Shown here in pieces: positions 35,440-45,044 of a DNA stretch of 64,000 nt. This DNA is from Guillardia theta CCMP2712. Its lineage: Eukaryota; Cryptophyceae; Pyrenomonadales; Geminigeraceae. The DNA lies in assembly GCF_000315625.1 (NCBI RefSeq), contig NW_005434664.1, positions 396,601-460,600 of the forward strand. Reading direction: 5' to 3'. Made by a program: the position numbers and the translations under genes. Below the pieces are notes generated by a model. That model worked only from the letters and a program-made list of their open reading frames with translations, had not been told where the DNA came from and searched no databases. Positions within the stretch are counted from its first letter, which is position 1. Every line of letters begins with the position of its first letter.

Positions 35440-36429
35440 ATGGCTGGATCGATGCAACATGAGCTGCGGGCGAGGCAGGTGAACGAGTTTGAGGCCATCC
35501 AGGCGATGTTCTCCATCGATGGCTCGTTCGTGTGCGGGGATGAGGAGTCGCTGCAGCTCCTCAAGGTCGTCGTAGACTCCTGCACTGACCCGGAGCAGTT
35601 TGTCGACGAGGGTCTGCCCGATCTCTCCTTCGAGATCTGCAAGGAATCGCACTACACTGTGAAATTCTCCCTTCCCAAGGAATACCCGCAGCAACCATTG
35701 CATTGCCGCCTGGAATGGCAGCAGGGAACGCGTGCAGAGCACGAGTACCTCAATGGAAACCTGCGGCAGTACGCCGACTCGCTGGCTGGGGAGGAGAGTG
35801 TGATGCAGGTGCTGGACAAGGCAGAAGAGCTCTTCACAGAGGTGCTCAGCGACAAGAGGCAAGAGGAGGCAGATGCCGAGGCGCTGAGGCGAGACAACAA
35901 GCCCGTGTTGGTCAGAGATTCCGGGCCCAAGGCGTTGGGGCGTCGGCTGATCTACTTCCATCACATCATCAATCCTACCAAGAGGCAGTGCGTTCAAGAA
36001 TGGGCTGTACAACTCAAGCTCGGCGGATATTCAAAGATCGGATGGCCCGGGATAGGTAAGAGTATGCATGCTCAGACCTGCGACACTCCCGTTGCCCTCC
36101 CTTACTGTTTCCCAGTGATTGTCGAGGGCCCGGAGGAGTGTTGTCAGGAATACGTCCGTTGCCTCCAGCGTCTTCGCTGGAAGCAGATTGTGGTGAGAGG
36201 AGAACAGATAGAGCCCTGTCCCAGCGGCATGAGCATAGATCAGATGCGGAAGATGCATTATGGGTTCGAAGAGCTTGACTGCAACGGGATGTCTGAACTG
36301 GCAGAAAGGTGCAGGAAAGCTGGTCTGGAGGAACTTTTCCTGACAGGCATGAAAATCTATCGCAATTCTAGCGATAAGCAGAACGAGCAAGCAGCAGAAC
36401 CCAAAGTTACGGGGAAAAAGAGAAATTGA
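35440..36429 (+). CDS. RWD domain protein of the RWDD2 type (RWD + DUF1115), 309 aa
   Basis: The ATG at 35440 (MAGSMQHELRARQVNEFEAI) is chosen because the RWD domain begins right after it; the open frame extends upstream to 35239 without family match. Exon 1 ends at 36055 and exon 2 runs 36116-36429. The 60-nt intron keeps the frame open, so it is easily missed, but removing it restores WPGI-VIVEGPEECCQEYVRCL. The RWD domain spans about 1-140 (LQLLKVVVDSC, LSFEICKESHYTVKFSLPKE YP type). The DUF1115 part spans about 170-300 (GRRLIYFHHIINPTKRQCV, LRWKQIVVRGEQIE, CRKAGLEELFLTG). RWDD2 proteins are widely conserved; their biochemical role is not settled. The C-terminus is Lys rich. It is convergent with the next gene, with 127 bp between the stops. 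Confidence 0.8.
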   Translation: MAGSMQHELRARQVNEFEAIQAMFSIDGSFVCGDEESLQLLKVVVDSCTDPEQFVDEGLPDLSFEICKESHYTVKFSLPKEYPQQPLHCRLEWQQGTRAEHEYLNGNLRQYADSLAGEESVMQVLDKAEELFTEVLSDKRQEEADAEALRRDNKPVLVRDSGPKALGRRLIYFHHIINPTKRQCVQEWAVQLKLGGYSKIGWPGIGKSMHAQTCDTPVALPYCFPVIVEGPEECCQEYVRCLQRLRWKQIVVRGEQIEPCPSGMSIDQMRKMHYGFEELDCNGMSELAERCRKAGLEELFLTGMKIYRNSSDKQNEQAAEPKVTGKKRN

Positions 36430-36556
36430 CATTTTTCGATTTTTCCTCCCCGTCTCCCCCTCAAAGACAGATTCACTCGCACGACTTTTTCTTTCATATA
36501 CATCACAGTCATTCTGTTAAAAATAAATTCTTCTGTCTCGGAACATCTTCCGAGGC

Positions 36557-37357
36557 TTATCGGATGTGTTGAGTACCATGAAGTTCTCGGATCGAAAAGG
36601 CGAATGAACACTTGGTGGTGCTTGCGTCGTGGATGGGGGCAAAGTTGTCGTAATCCTGATAATCCACTGGCGTGTCTGCCTGAGAAAGGTCTTCATCGCC
36701 AGGACTAGAAGGTTTCGGATCCTTCCAGGCAGGCTGACTATGAAGATTGCTGCGCATAAGGCTTTCCTCGCCGTTGGTTGGCGACCGGAGCTTTGAAAGT
36801 CGAAGAGGACTCCAGGAGTTTGGCAGAGGAGAGAAGCAGCTCATCCGAGATGCTGCTTGAGGACCTTGATTCTCTTTGCCGTCATCCTCTCCCTTCACGA
36901 TCTTCATGTAAGAGCTAGAGCACTGGACTTGAGCTTGGGCCTTCGAAGCGCTGTCATCCACATTGCGCCTGTGCATTGTATGAGTCTGCTGAGCTTGCTC
37001 ATTGGGAGGACTGTTGTTGTCTCTTGGTTTAAATGCCTTTCCTTTGTTGGCTCTTCTGCGATGTTTCGCGCAGAACAGCACATACTCACGGCGAAGGACT
37101 CGGAGCCACTCGCTCACGACCCACACGATGCCTGACTCCTTGCCTTCCTGATTTCTTGACGTTACCTTCAACGAGAGGTGGAGGAGGAAGGTGCCAATGA
37201 GCAGCAGTGACAGCGAGCAAGCGAAAGACAACATCCTCAAGACTGCCCAGAGCAGAAGCAGACTACAGCCTGCAGCTCCTGCTGCAGCCCATGCCGGCAT
37301 TTCAAAAGGGCGTGTCTGACGCTTTGCGTTTGTCCTGAATCCGGGGTGGGACTTCAT
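36557..37357 (-). CDS. Membrane protein with two adjacent hydrophobic segments, unknown
   Basis: The open frame reaches 37423, but the Met at 37357 (MKSHPGFRTNAKRQTRPFEM) is favoured because the TACCCC-type (GGGGTA) tract begins just upstream; MPAWAAAG at 37300 is the other option. Two hydrophobic stretches follow at once: WAAAGAAGCSLLLLWAVL and FACSLSLLLIGTFLLHLSL, which could form a membrane hairpin. A basic segment (EWLRVLRREYVLFCAKHRRR) comes next, then about 170 polar residues rich in Ser, Pro, Asp and Gln with no known domain. It ends RELHGTQHIR. No homologue recognised; membrane anchoring is the only supported property. Confidence 0.5.
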   Translation of the reverse strand: MKSHPGFRTNAKRQTRPFEMPAWAAAGAAGCSLLLLWAVLRMLSFACSLSLLLIGTFLLHLSLKVTSRNQEGKESGIVWVVSEWLRVLRREYVLFCAKHRRRANKGKAFKPRDNNSPPNEQAQQTHTMHRRNVDDSASKAQAQVQCSSSYMKIVKGEDDGKENQGPQAASRMSCFSPLPNSWSPLRLSKLRSPTNGEESLMRSNLHSQPAWKDPKPSSPGDEDLSQADTPVDYQDYDNFAPIHDASTTKCSFAFSIRELHGTQHIR

Positions 37358-37369
37358 GACGGGTAGTAG

Positions 37370-37800
37370 GGATATGATGGGAAATAGGGTAGGTAGGGTA
37401 CACCATCCATGCTTGGTATTCACTGAAAAATACGGGTAAAATGGGGGGTACTCTTTAGATATTCGTTGTCGATAGATGCAGGGGTGGGTATGGAATAAGA
37501 AATTGGAAGTCTTTCACGAGGCGGGTTGGGAACTACCATACCGGTAAAGAAACAGGGAATTTAGGGGGTGGGGGTATATTAAAGATCACCGGTGCACAAG
37601 CTCGTGCAGGGGTCCACGATACATGCTATCTCAAATATATACAGTATTTGAAATATATGAGGAAACTTTCGAACCTTTCCCCCCTTCTCCTGAATGAAAT
37701 TCTAGTGTATTCAGCCAAAATTATGAAATGTTTCATAAATCATTGAAACGAGGGGTACTATGAAAACTTTAATGGTGGTGGGTGAGGGGTGGAAGATAAA
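37370..37800. promoter_or_regulatory. GGGGTA/TACCCC tract between divergent genes
   Basis: G-rich on the plus strand (GGGGGGTACTC near 37442, GGGGTGGGTATGG near 37481, GGGGGTGGGGGTATATT near 37564, GGGGTACTATG near 37752). It lies between the minus-strand membrane protein and RPS5. The G/C strand is opposite to that of the other tracts, so orientation seems not to matter. Confidence 0.45.
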
Positions 37801-37839
37801 AAGAACGGCGCGTGCTTGGGAAGAGTAGGAGCGCACAGC

Positions 37840-38430
37840 ATGACGAGCACTTTCGCCAACGAGGTCAAGCTGTTCAACAAGTGGAGCTACGATGACATCG
37901 AGGTCAGCGACATCTCCCTCGAGGATTACATCGCTGTCAAGCCCAAGTATGCTCAATTCGTTCCTCACTCCGCCGGTCGCTTCCAGGCGAAGAGGTTCAA
38001 GAAGGCCCAGTGCCCCATTGTCGAGCGCCTCACCAACTCGATCATGATGCACGGTCGTAACAACGGTAAGAAGATCATGGCCGTTCGCATTGTCAAGCAT
38101 GCGTTCGACATCATCCATCTCCTCACCGACTCCAACCCGATCCAACAGCTCGTCGAGGCTATCATCCAGGCCTCCCCTCGTGAGGACTCTACCCGTATCG
38201 GCTCTGGTGGTGTCGTTCGTCGTCAGGCTGTTGACGTTTCTCCTATGCGCCGTGTGAACCAGTCCATCTACCTCATCACCCAGGGAGCTCGTCAGGCTGC
38301 TTTCAGGAACATCAAGACCATCGCTGAGTGCCTCGCCGATGAGATCATCAACGCTGCCAAGGGATCCTCCAACTCTTACGCCATCAAGAAGAAGGATGAG
38401 CTCGAGCGCATTGCCAAGGCCAACAGATAA
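37840..38430 (+). CDS. RPS5: 40S ribosomal protein S5 (uS7), 196 aa
   Basis: Intronless frame from the ATG at 37840 ([15 protein letters not shown]) to the stop at 38428-38430. The whole uS7 fold is present: the core with [60 protein letters not shown] and [20 protein letters not shown], and the C-terminal [20 protein letters not shown] plus [16 protein letters not shown]. Length equals eukaryotic RPS5. uS7 sits in the head of the small subunit near the mRNA exit/E site. The in-frame extension upstream of 37840 (to 37789) is leader sequence. Codon use is rich in C-ending and CGT codons, as expected for a highly expressed gene. Confidence 0.97.
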   Translation: MTSTFANEVKLFNKWSYDDIEVSDISLEDYIAVKPKYAQFVPHSAGRFQAKRFKKAQCPIVERLTNSIMMHGRNNGKKIMAVRIVKHAFDIIHLLTDSNPIQQLVEAIIQASPREDSTRIGSGGVVRRQAVDVSPMRRVNQSIYLITQGARQAAFRNIKTIAECLADEIINAAKGSSNSYAIKKKDELERIAKANR

Positions 38431-39468
38431 ATGTGGATGCCTTGTGTGCTTGTCTTCCTCCTTCTATGCAGTTTATTGAAAGTCTCAAAATCGCAAGGTC
38501 TCGCCCTGCGTCGCTCGAGCAGCCTATGTGCTGGCCTGGAGCGCTTTGACAGGATCTTGAATACATAAAGTGCATTGAAAAATCGCAAGGTTTCGCCCTG
38601 CGTCGCCAATGGCGTGCAAACACTAACAGGGGATGGTTTTTTGCTTTGTTAGATTGAGGCAGCAGAGCTTGAGGAGAGTGGAGAGTTGAGATGGGTGAGG
38701 AGGGATGGAAAGAAAGATGTGTAGGAAGAAAGAGAAGGCCTGAAGAGAGTATGGCCCGTCCTTGAACAAACCATTTCAACAAGCTGTGATTGCACACGAG
38801 CAGAAGGTAAGTTATGTCTTTCAAGCTAAATTTACAGTTACACACGTCAAGCTCCAACATTTCATCTTAATCCTGTCGAAACATCATGCATCTGATGAAA
38901 AGTGGATATCACAAAACAGCCTTTGCAAGCGGCGTCCTCTCCTACACCCATCGACGGGCAGCTGCCTCACCTACATACGACAACAAGCAGCACAAATGAA
39001 CTCAAAGCAGCGTGGAGACTTTAGAGGTCCTGGAAGATATATAAACTTGTTTCGCTCATCTTGTCTCAACCGAATTTATCCTCTTTTGATCCCAGCTAGC
39101 AGCGAGATTTAGTCTCTGGTGGGAAAGATGTTCTATGGATTGTTTAGTTGGCCGAAGCATGCTTGGTATCATACAAAAAGTGAACAACCACGGCAAGTAT
39201 GCAATTTATGTCTCTTGTTTGCCCGCACAATTTCCTCAGCACTCATTGTTATGGTCTGCGAGCTTTTACATGAGACGTGGACAACGGAACTAAGCAAAGT
39301 GGAATTTGGTTTTTTGCGTAATTTTTTGTATTTTCGACAATAGAGGACACTATCGCAAGAAACACTATCCTGCTGGCCGTCTCCAACAAAAGATCGCTAG
39401 AGCTCGCAGCTTTCCATACCACGCTCATTTAAACGACACGTTCACTTCCTTAATCAACAAGAATCGAT
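38431..39468. other. Intergenic stretch with a short direct repeat
   Basis: About 1 kb between RPS5 and the psb27 3' end. A 31-base sequence beginning AAATCGCAAGGT and ending CGCCCTGCGTCG occurs near 38488 and again near 38580, with a C/T difference. Frames here lack coding character and I see no other gene. Confidence 0.5.
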
Positions 39469-40478
39469 TTATCTGCCACGGGCAATCTGCTTCTCGACCT
39501 CAGCATACTGCTGAGAGAGACGCTGAAATTCGCTCAAGTCAGCGGGGAAGTCAAGAGAACATAAATCCAATGCATTCACCTTCTTGCGCTTCTCTGGCAC
39601 TGGGTACTCAGGGCCGTAGTTCTGGAAGTGTCCGGAGAGGGTGGAGATGGCGGTGTAAAGAGTGCTGAAGCTAGCAGCTCCCGCGACCTTGTTGTTGCGT
39701 CGGTAGTAGGCAACAAACTTGTTCATCTCGTCACGGGTGTCCTCAACGAGGGCCTTCATGGCTGGGTCACCCTTCTTCATCTCAGTAGCAGCCTTCATCT
39801 TGTTCAACAATTCGCTGACATCTAGCACATCATCGTCACTTGCTTGTCAAGAAGAGGGCAAGATGATGCAGACTAACCTGTCTTGTAGTCACCACTGAGC
39901 TTGTACTTCTCTCCACTTGCTGCCTTTGCTGGCGCAGGAGCAGCTTCCACTGCAGCCTCCCCCTCAGCACGCACGATGGCTCTGAGGAAACGAGAAAAAC
40001 GAAAAAATCAGGAATGCAGCAAGATTGTGATGGCATACATAAACGTCATCATAGACAGATAAAAAGCAAAACTTTGCTACTCCATCGCATTCGCTCAATC
40101 TGTGATACACTGAAATCCAATCATCATAGCACTGAACAGGGAAACATGAATGATCAGCCCATCGGGGAAATAGAATAACGCGCATGCGCATAATTGCATA
40201 GGAATTGAGCCAAGTTTGAGTCAAACAGTCGAACATTGCCATCAGTGCTACAATGTTGTCACTCACGGCATGCTCAGCCCGGCGATCACAGCGGCTGAAC
40301 TGGCAAGGACATCCCTGCGGGACAAGACATTCGACGCATCTGAGCCGGAAGCTCGGAGAGCGCAGACAGCAGGAGCAGACCTAGAGGAAGAAAGAAGAGA
40401 GAGGGAGGAAGAGGAGGAGGGGGCAAAGGCAGCGGCCTGGCCGATTACGAGAGCGATGGGGAGGAGGAGGCGCAGCAT
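39469..40478 (-). CDS. psb27: Psb27, photosystem II assembly protein, 203 aa, four exons
   Basis: Exons 40267-40478, 39878-39981, 39580-39821 and 39469-39522 keep one frame (212+104+242+54 nt, 204 codons with stop; phase-checked). The last intron is 57 nt and stays open, but removing it restores the family end PVPEKRKKRLSQQYAEVEKQ. The leader has three parts: a signal peptide (MLRLLLPIALVIGQAAAF, with Phe then APSSSSS as in cryptophyte plastid leaders), a Ser/Arg-rich transit part, and a twin-arginine thylakoid signal (SRRDVLASSAAVIAGLSMP). The mature Psb27 four-helix bundle includes VAYYRRNNKVAGAASFSTLY and LSGHFQNYGPEYPVP. Psb27 is a lumenal factor that binds CP43 during photosystem II assembly and repair. 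The gene is nuclear and must pass the four plastid membranes plus the thylakoid. Confidence 0.9.
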
Positions 40479-40599
40479 TATCGCGGCTGAAAGACGTGGG
40501 GGAGCCGCTGTAGAAAGATTGCCTGAAAATCAAGCATGGACCCACACATACTCTATGATTAACTAAACTATATAGAGCATTTCATACAACTGAAAAAAT

Positions 40600-41260
40600 T
40601 GAGCTTAAGCTAATCTATTGTTTCTTAATCAAGTGATGACCCACCTAAGAAGAGTTGTACCCCTCCGTGGAAGAGAGACGGATCTCCTGGGGTCCTTTGA
40701 GTGTGGCCATATGACCGGATACCTTATTTGCAAACATAGCTTCAAATTTCTGGATTTACATCGAAAACTTCAAATCATATTTCAAGTTCTACCAACATTT
40801 GAAATCACCGGATCTCCTCACGGATACTGTATCCGGCCTCGCACTACCCCATCACCCCTCGTCTAGATCGGTTCCTATGGTTATTAAGTACCCCATTTCC
40901 TACCATGGTATACCCCACCTTTCCTGTTTACCGATCCTGAAATAATGTGGACCACCCCCTGTTCAACGAGGTCGCTGATCTTCATGTCAGACGTAAAAGT
41001 GTGGGGTGGGAAAAGGGTGGGCGGTCTACCAAATAACTTCCTGGTGGTACATTGAAAGGGAAAGGCAGGGGTACTCAGATATTGGTGGGGGTCCAGGTGC
41101 GCATCAAACTGACAATGGGGTGCAAAGTACGTGTGGGTAGGTTGTATACGTTTGACAGGAAGGGGAGGGTACTTGATACCCCTCCAGGACACTGGGGTGA
41201 TCAGGGACCCACCCTACGCACAGTTAATGATAGGGGTGGTACCAGGGCCCGGCGGCTTCC
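40600..41260. promoter_or_regulatory. Two-sided TACCCC / GGGGTA tract
   Basis: C-rich on plus from about 40640 to 40970, then G-rich (GGGGTGGGAAAAGGG, GGGGTACTC, GGGGTGG) to 41245. It lies upstream of psb27 (40478, minus). No coding frame is convincing. Confidence 0.35.
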
Positions 41261-41560
41261 AAGAGCCGGCTCCCGAGGACTCAACGCCGGGTACTACGGG
41301 CACTGACAGCCTGAGTGAGTTATAGGCTGTTCCATTGAAGTCTATAACTCAGCTGATTGTCCTCTTACTGATTTCTAACTTAACTTTGAGTAAATACTCA
41401 GCGGCCGCTTCTTTGACACGCAAGTACCTTTACTCAAAGTTAAGTTAAAAATCAGTACGAGGACAATCAGGAGAGACGCCGGGGCGCAGTCCGCGACTCC
41501 GCGGCCGGGCCGGGAGCCCTCAGCCGCTGAGCCCGCCCCGGTCGTACTACTCTAGTCATC
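41235..41560. repeat. GC-rich noncoding island B, split by the MITE-like element
   Basis: GC-rich sequence (CCGGCGGCTTCC, GCGGCCGGGCCGGG) like island A, on both sides of the AT-rich inverted repeat at 41353-41470. A small hairpin, GAGTTATA ... TATAACTC, lies at about 41316-41350. Confidence 0.5.
41353..41470. mobile_element. MITE-like inverted-repeat element, 118 bp
   Basis: The left arm 41353-41393 and the right arm ending at 41470 are near-perfect inverted repeats of about 41 bases with two mismatches; the outer ends read CTGATTGTCCTC and its complement. The roughly 30-base loop holds a GCGGCCGC site at 41401. Further single arms with the core ACTCAAAGTTAAGTT occur at 41576-41606 and 22772-22805, so the arm is a dispersed repeat. 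No transposase frame is inside. A non-autonomous DNA element is the simplest reading. Confidence 0.55.
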
Positions 41561-41599
41561 AGGCTCTCAGTCAAGCTTTTACTCAAAGTTAAGTTAAAA

Positions 41600-41955
41600 T
41601 CAGGCTGTAGCATTGGCATGGTTCCTGCGGGGTACCCTACCATCAAATCATTCAACCCACCCGTGCTTGAGTACTGTATTGAGGGGGTATAGCCAGGTGA
41701 AAGTATTCCACCACCCCTATTGTCTATTGGAGTTCTGGAGGGGTGTAGCACACACCCCTCAATCCTTCGTAAAGTACCCACCCCCGGGATAAATTTTCCC
41801 TGAGACTAAGACCACCCCAGCGAAAGAACCCTTCCTCCACATCATGTACCCCTCCATTCGTCCATTTTTCTGATGACTATGTACGGGTGCTTACTGACAA
41901 CTTTCGACTAGTACCCGTGCATTTTGGAACCACCCTCAACATACTCCTACCTATT
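41600..41955. promoter_or_regulatory. TACCCC-rich tract upstream of the BAR-SH3 gene
   Basis: TACCC/CACCCC blocks at about 41634, 41710, 41776, 41846 and 41911 run up to the start codon of the BAR-SH3 gene. Promoter role inferred from position. Confidence 0.45.
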
Positions 41956-41958
41956 GCC

Positions 41959-43796
41959 ATGGCAGACGTCGAAAATGGTAAGAACCCACTGCTAAGTGAT
42001 GGAGTGCTTGTAGTGAGAGAGGCTCAAGTTAGATTTCATCATGCATGTTCAAAAGTCGAGACTGATCTTGAAATGAAGCATCGAATCATCCTCAGCCTGT
42101 GCGAGGAAATGAACAGGCAATACCAAGGATCAGTTGGCGGGTTAGGCGAATTTGAATTTTCTAGATGTTTCACGCTGATGGCATTTCACTTTTATCCTCA
42201 TTTTGCATCAGATTTTTGTGAAGGAATGATTGATCTCGTAGAGCAATTGAGTTCCTTCATACTCCTCGCTGGATTTTCACGCTTGCATTTACAGAACACG
42301 ATGAAGTCGCATCACAAAGCACGGACCGCATGTCTATTCCATCAGGTTGATGCTTACGGCAAAGGATTTGAAGTTTCTTACTGCTGAGCACTGAAGGGCA
42401 AAAGAAAGATCTTCTTTACAAGATCAGAAGTTTGAAGAGGAGAACTCTTCACTCGATTCAAAAGGTGCGATGGTATAGATTTGTGCTTGCTGTGATTTGA
42501 ATGATAACAGGCAACCTTGAGGCATAATATGCCAGAGACAAAGTGATTCTCTTATATTTCATGTCTCAAGTCTCTTACTTCCATGACAGGGACGAAGAGT
42601 ATGACCACATGTACAATGTATGCCGCAATGAACAACTTTAAGACAGGCTGCATGACTGACGGCGTTTTAGCATTTCTTCGAGGTTCACACGCGAGTAGAG
42701 GAGCTCAATGGAGCTTTAAAGAAGTTCATTCAAGCACAGGTACGTTGAAGTGATGAGAAGGCGCCAAGGATGACGAGGAGGCTGATTGATGTCAAGGAAT
42801 CCTTCTATGAGGCTGGCAGCCAGCTAGCGATTGCGCTTGAGAATCTTTACGAGGAGCAGCCGCAGCCTCCCCTGCGTCAGATGTCTGTGTCCCTGTGCGA
42901 CTTGTTCAGTCAGCTCTGCGAAGAGCTTGTTCCTTCCGTCAGTTCACAGTGGGATCTTGCAGTAATTGCTCCATCGAATAGGATGCGAGGTCGTTTTCAG
43001 GCAATACGCGAAGATCACAACAGGAGGAATAGATACGTTGCCGATCTCGATCACTACAAGAACAAGCTCCTGCGGTGTGAGGCAGAGCAGCACAAGAACA
43101 ATTCGGCCAAGAACCAGGAGAAGGTGAAGGAGACAGAGGCGAAGTTGCAGGCGGCGGATGTTCGGTACCAACAGATTAACAAGAACTTGACGTCTCGGTT
43201 AAAGATTGCGGAAGAGCACAAGAATGCAATGGTAGACGAGGCCTTGCTATCCATGGTTTCCCTCCTGCGGACGATCCATGAGCAGACTGCAACCCGACTT
43301 GCTGCCCTGGACCAGCTCTCGGACAACGAACAATCACGGCAAGCGGCGAGGATGAGCAGGCAAACGCTGGCTAGACTGGATCGGGAGACGCAAATGGAAC
43401 AGGGAGTGTCAGGGAAGTCTCCAGAAGAGCCAGTGAGCCCTAGTCGGGGGAGATGGTCGGACTCGATGCTGCCTCCTCCTCACCATCCTGATCACAACAA
43501 CTCCAACATCATCGCTGTCGACATGTCTAAACTCTCCGTACAATCCCAGCCAATGTCACCGAGGCCTCTCAGCACTATCGTCGTTAGGGCGCTGTATGAC
43601 TATGATGCAACAGCTGATACAGAGCTGGACTTGAGGTATGGCGATCTTGTCACGGTGCTGAAGCAGGACAGGAGTGGATGGTGGCAGGGCGAGGTCGATG
43701 GGAGGATTGGATGGTGAGGTGTCTGTTGGGGCTTCTTCAATGCACTGACCACCTGTTGCCAGGTTTCCATTCAATTACGTGCAGGTGTTACCATAA
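41959..43796 (+). CDS. BAR-SH3 protein of the RVS167/amphiphysin type, 409 aa, seven exons
   Basis: Exons 41959-41977, 42295-42345, 42397-42472, 42600-42627, 42671-42739, 42761-43713 and 43763-43796 sum to 410 codons with stop (phase-checked; the first three borders are less sure). The start MADVEN is followed by a short acidic leader, then a BAR domain from about residue 24 to 250: RSLKRRTLHSIQKVRWDEEY, FFEVHTRVEELNGALKKF, SLCDLFSQLCEELVPSVSSQ, LDHYKNKLLRCEAEQHK, EEHKNAMVDEALLSMVSLL. A Ser/Pro-rich linker follows, then an SH3 domain (VVRALYDYDATADTELDLRY, GWWQGEVDGRIGWFPFNYV) whose last strand is split by the final intron. BAR dimers sense and shape curved membranes, and the SH3 recruits Pro-rich partners such as actin regulators or dynamins. 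Expected at endocytic sites (family knowledge). Confidence 0.8.
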
Positions 43797-44441
43797 CTCG
43801 GGGAGATGTTCGTCTGCTATTTGTTTTGAGTAGAGGTCCCTGTAATGTTATGATGTAAGGCTTGTACGAGCACTCTCGGTCTGACTTTCTTTAATGGTAA
43901 TTCCTGTACGATTCTCTTATCATGGTATTTGTTCTCTTGAAGACAATCTCTCAATGAGTTCAAGTCTTGTCATGGCCAGTCCCTGATCAGGCTGACTCGG
44001 ATGTTATCATCCGACTCCTGCCGCCGGCCGAGCTGCCGCCTCAGGCCAGTGCCCGAGGGCCTGTGATTGTGACCGTGCACCACAACTGAAAAAACAAAAG
44101 ATGAGTTTTGACTTTGACAAGCCGTTTACATTTCAACCGCGCGTAGAAAAAATGCAAGGAGGGGGGGTGCGAGGAAGGAAGAAATGAGGGAGGAGCTGTG
44201 GGCATGAACCTGGAGGCTCCAGCAGTCCTCGAAAGGAAGGAGAGAGCAGTCGGAGGAGAATCGTTGATTCGTGACTGAGAAGAACAGGAGCGAGGAGAGG
44301 AGCGGAAAAGGCTGGCTGATACATAGAAAGCAAGAGTTGTTGCAGGTAGAGGAGTAGGGAGGGGAGAGGGAAGCAGCAGGCACAACAGCACTGGGAGGAA
44401 CAGATTAGGTGGAGGCGTCAGGAGCACAAGGAAGTACGGAG
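43797..44441. other. Intergenic stretch with a possible minus-strand terminal exon
   Basis: On the minus strand a TTTTTTCAG acceptor at 44086 opens a frame to a TGA at 43970-43972 reading VVHGHNHRPSGTGLRRQLG then RRQESDDNIRVSLIRDWP. It has the look of a last exon, but I could not find a convincing upstream exon before the ion channel gene begins at 44442. The rest (44100-44430) is G/A-rich with no gene. Confidence 0.25.
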
Positions 44442-45009
44442 ATGTCGCAGAGATCGTTGGAGCTTGCTTCGATCGTCATGTTCTCCTGCTGTTTTCACGG
44501 CACCTGGTCCGCTTGTCCTTCCGGGAGCGGCAGCATGGCAGGTTCTCCCTCCCTCTTCCATCCTTGTCCACCCACAACTTTTCCGCAGGATGCCCGGTGC
44601 TGCCCGAGAGCTCGACCGTCCCATGTCGCTCCTCCTGCTCCCTAGTCACTGAAAGCGCTGCATGCCCGGCAGGGCTGGCCACCGCAGAGTACCCTTGCGG
44701 CGTCTACTCCTGCAGGGACACGTTTGGGAGGACGCGGTACTGCAACCCGAGCAGAGACATCTTCGTCAACTTGAAGCTTGCTCCCTCCTACATCGGTGTG
44801 CAGGTGAGAGAGAGGTCGAACGGGCTGTTGGTTGCAAGCTGAACGAGCTCCCGGCAGGGCTGTGACGCGCAGAGTGGAAGGTGGGGGAGCGTTGCCTGCA
44901 TCGACAAGTTCCATGTAGAGACGAGCAACAGCACATGCTCGTGGGTGAAGGACAGAACCACGTGGACCAGCGAGCAACAAGTCTATCAGTGCAACGATAA
45001 AACACGTAA

Positions 45010-45044
<35 letters not shown>

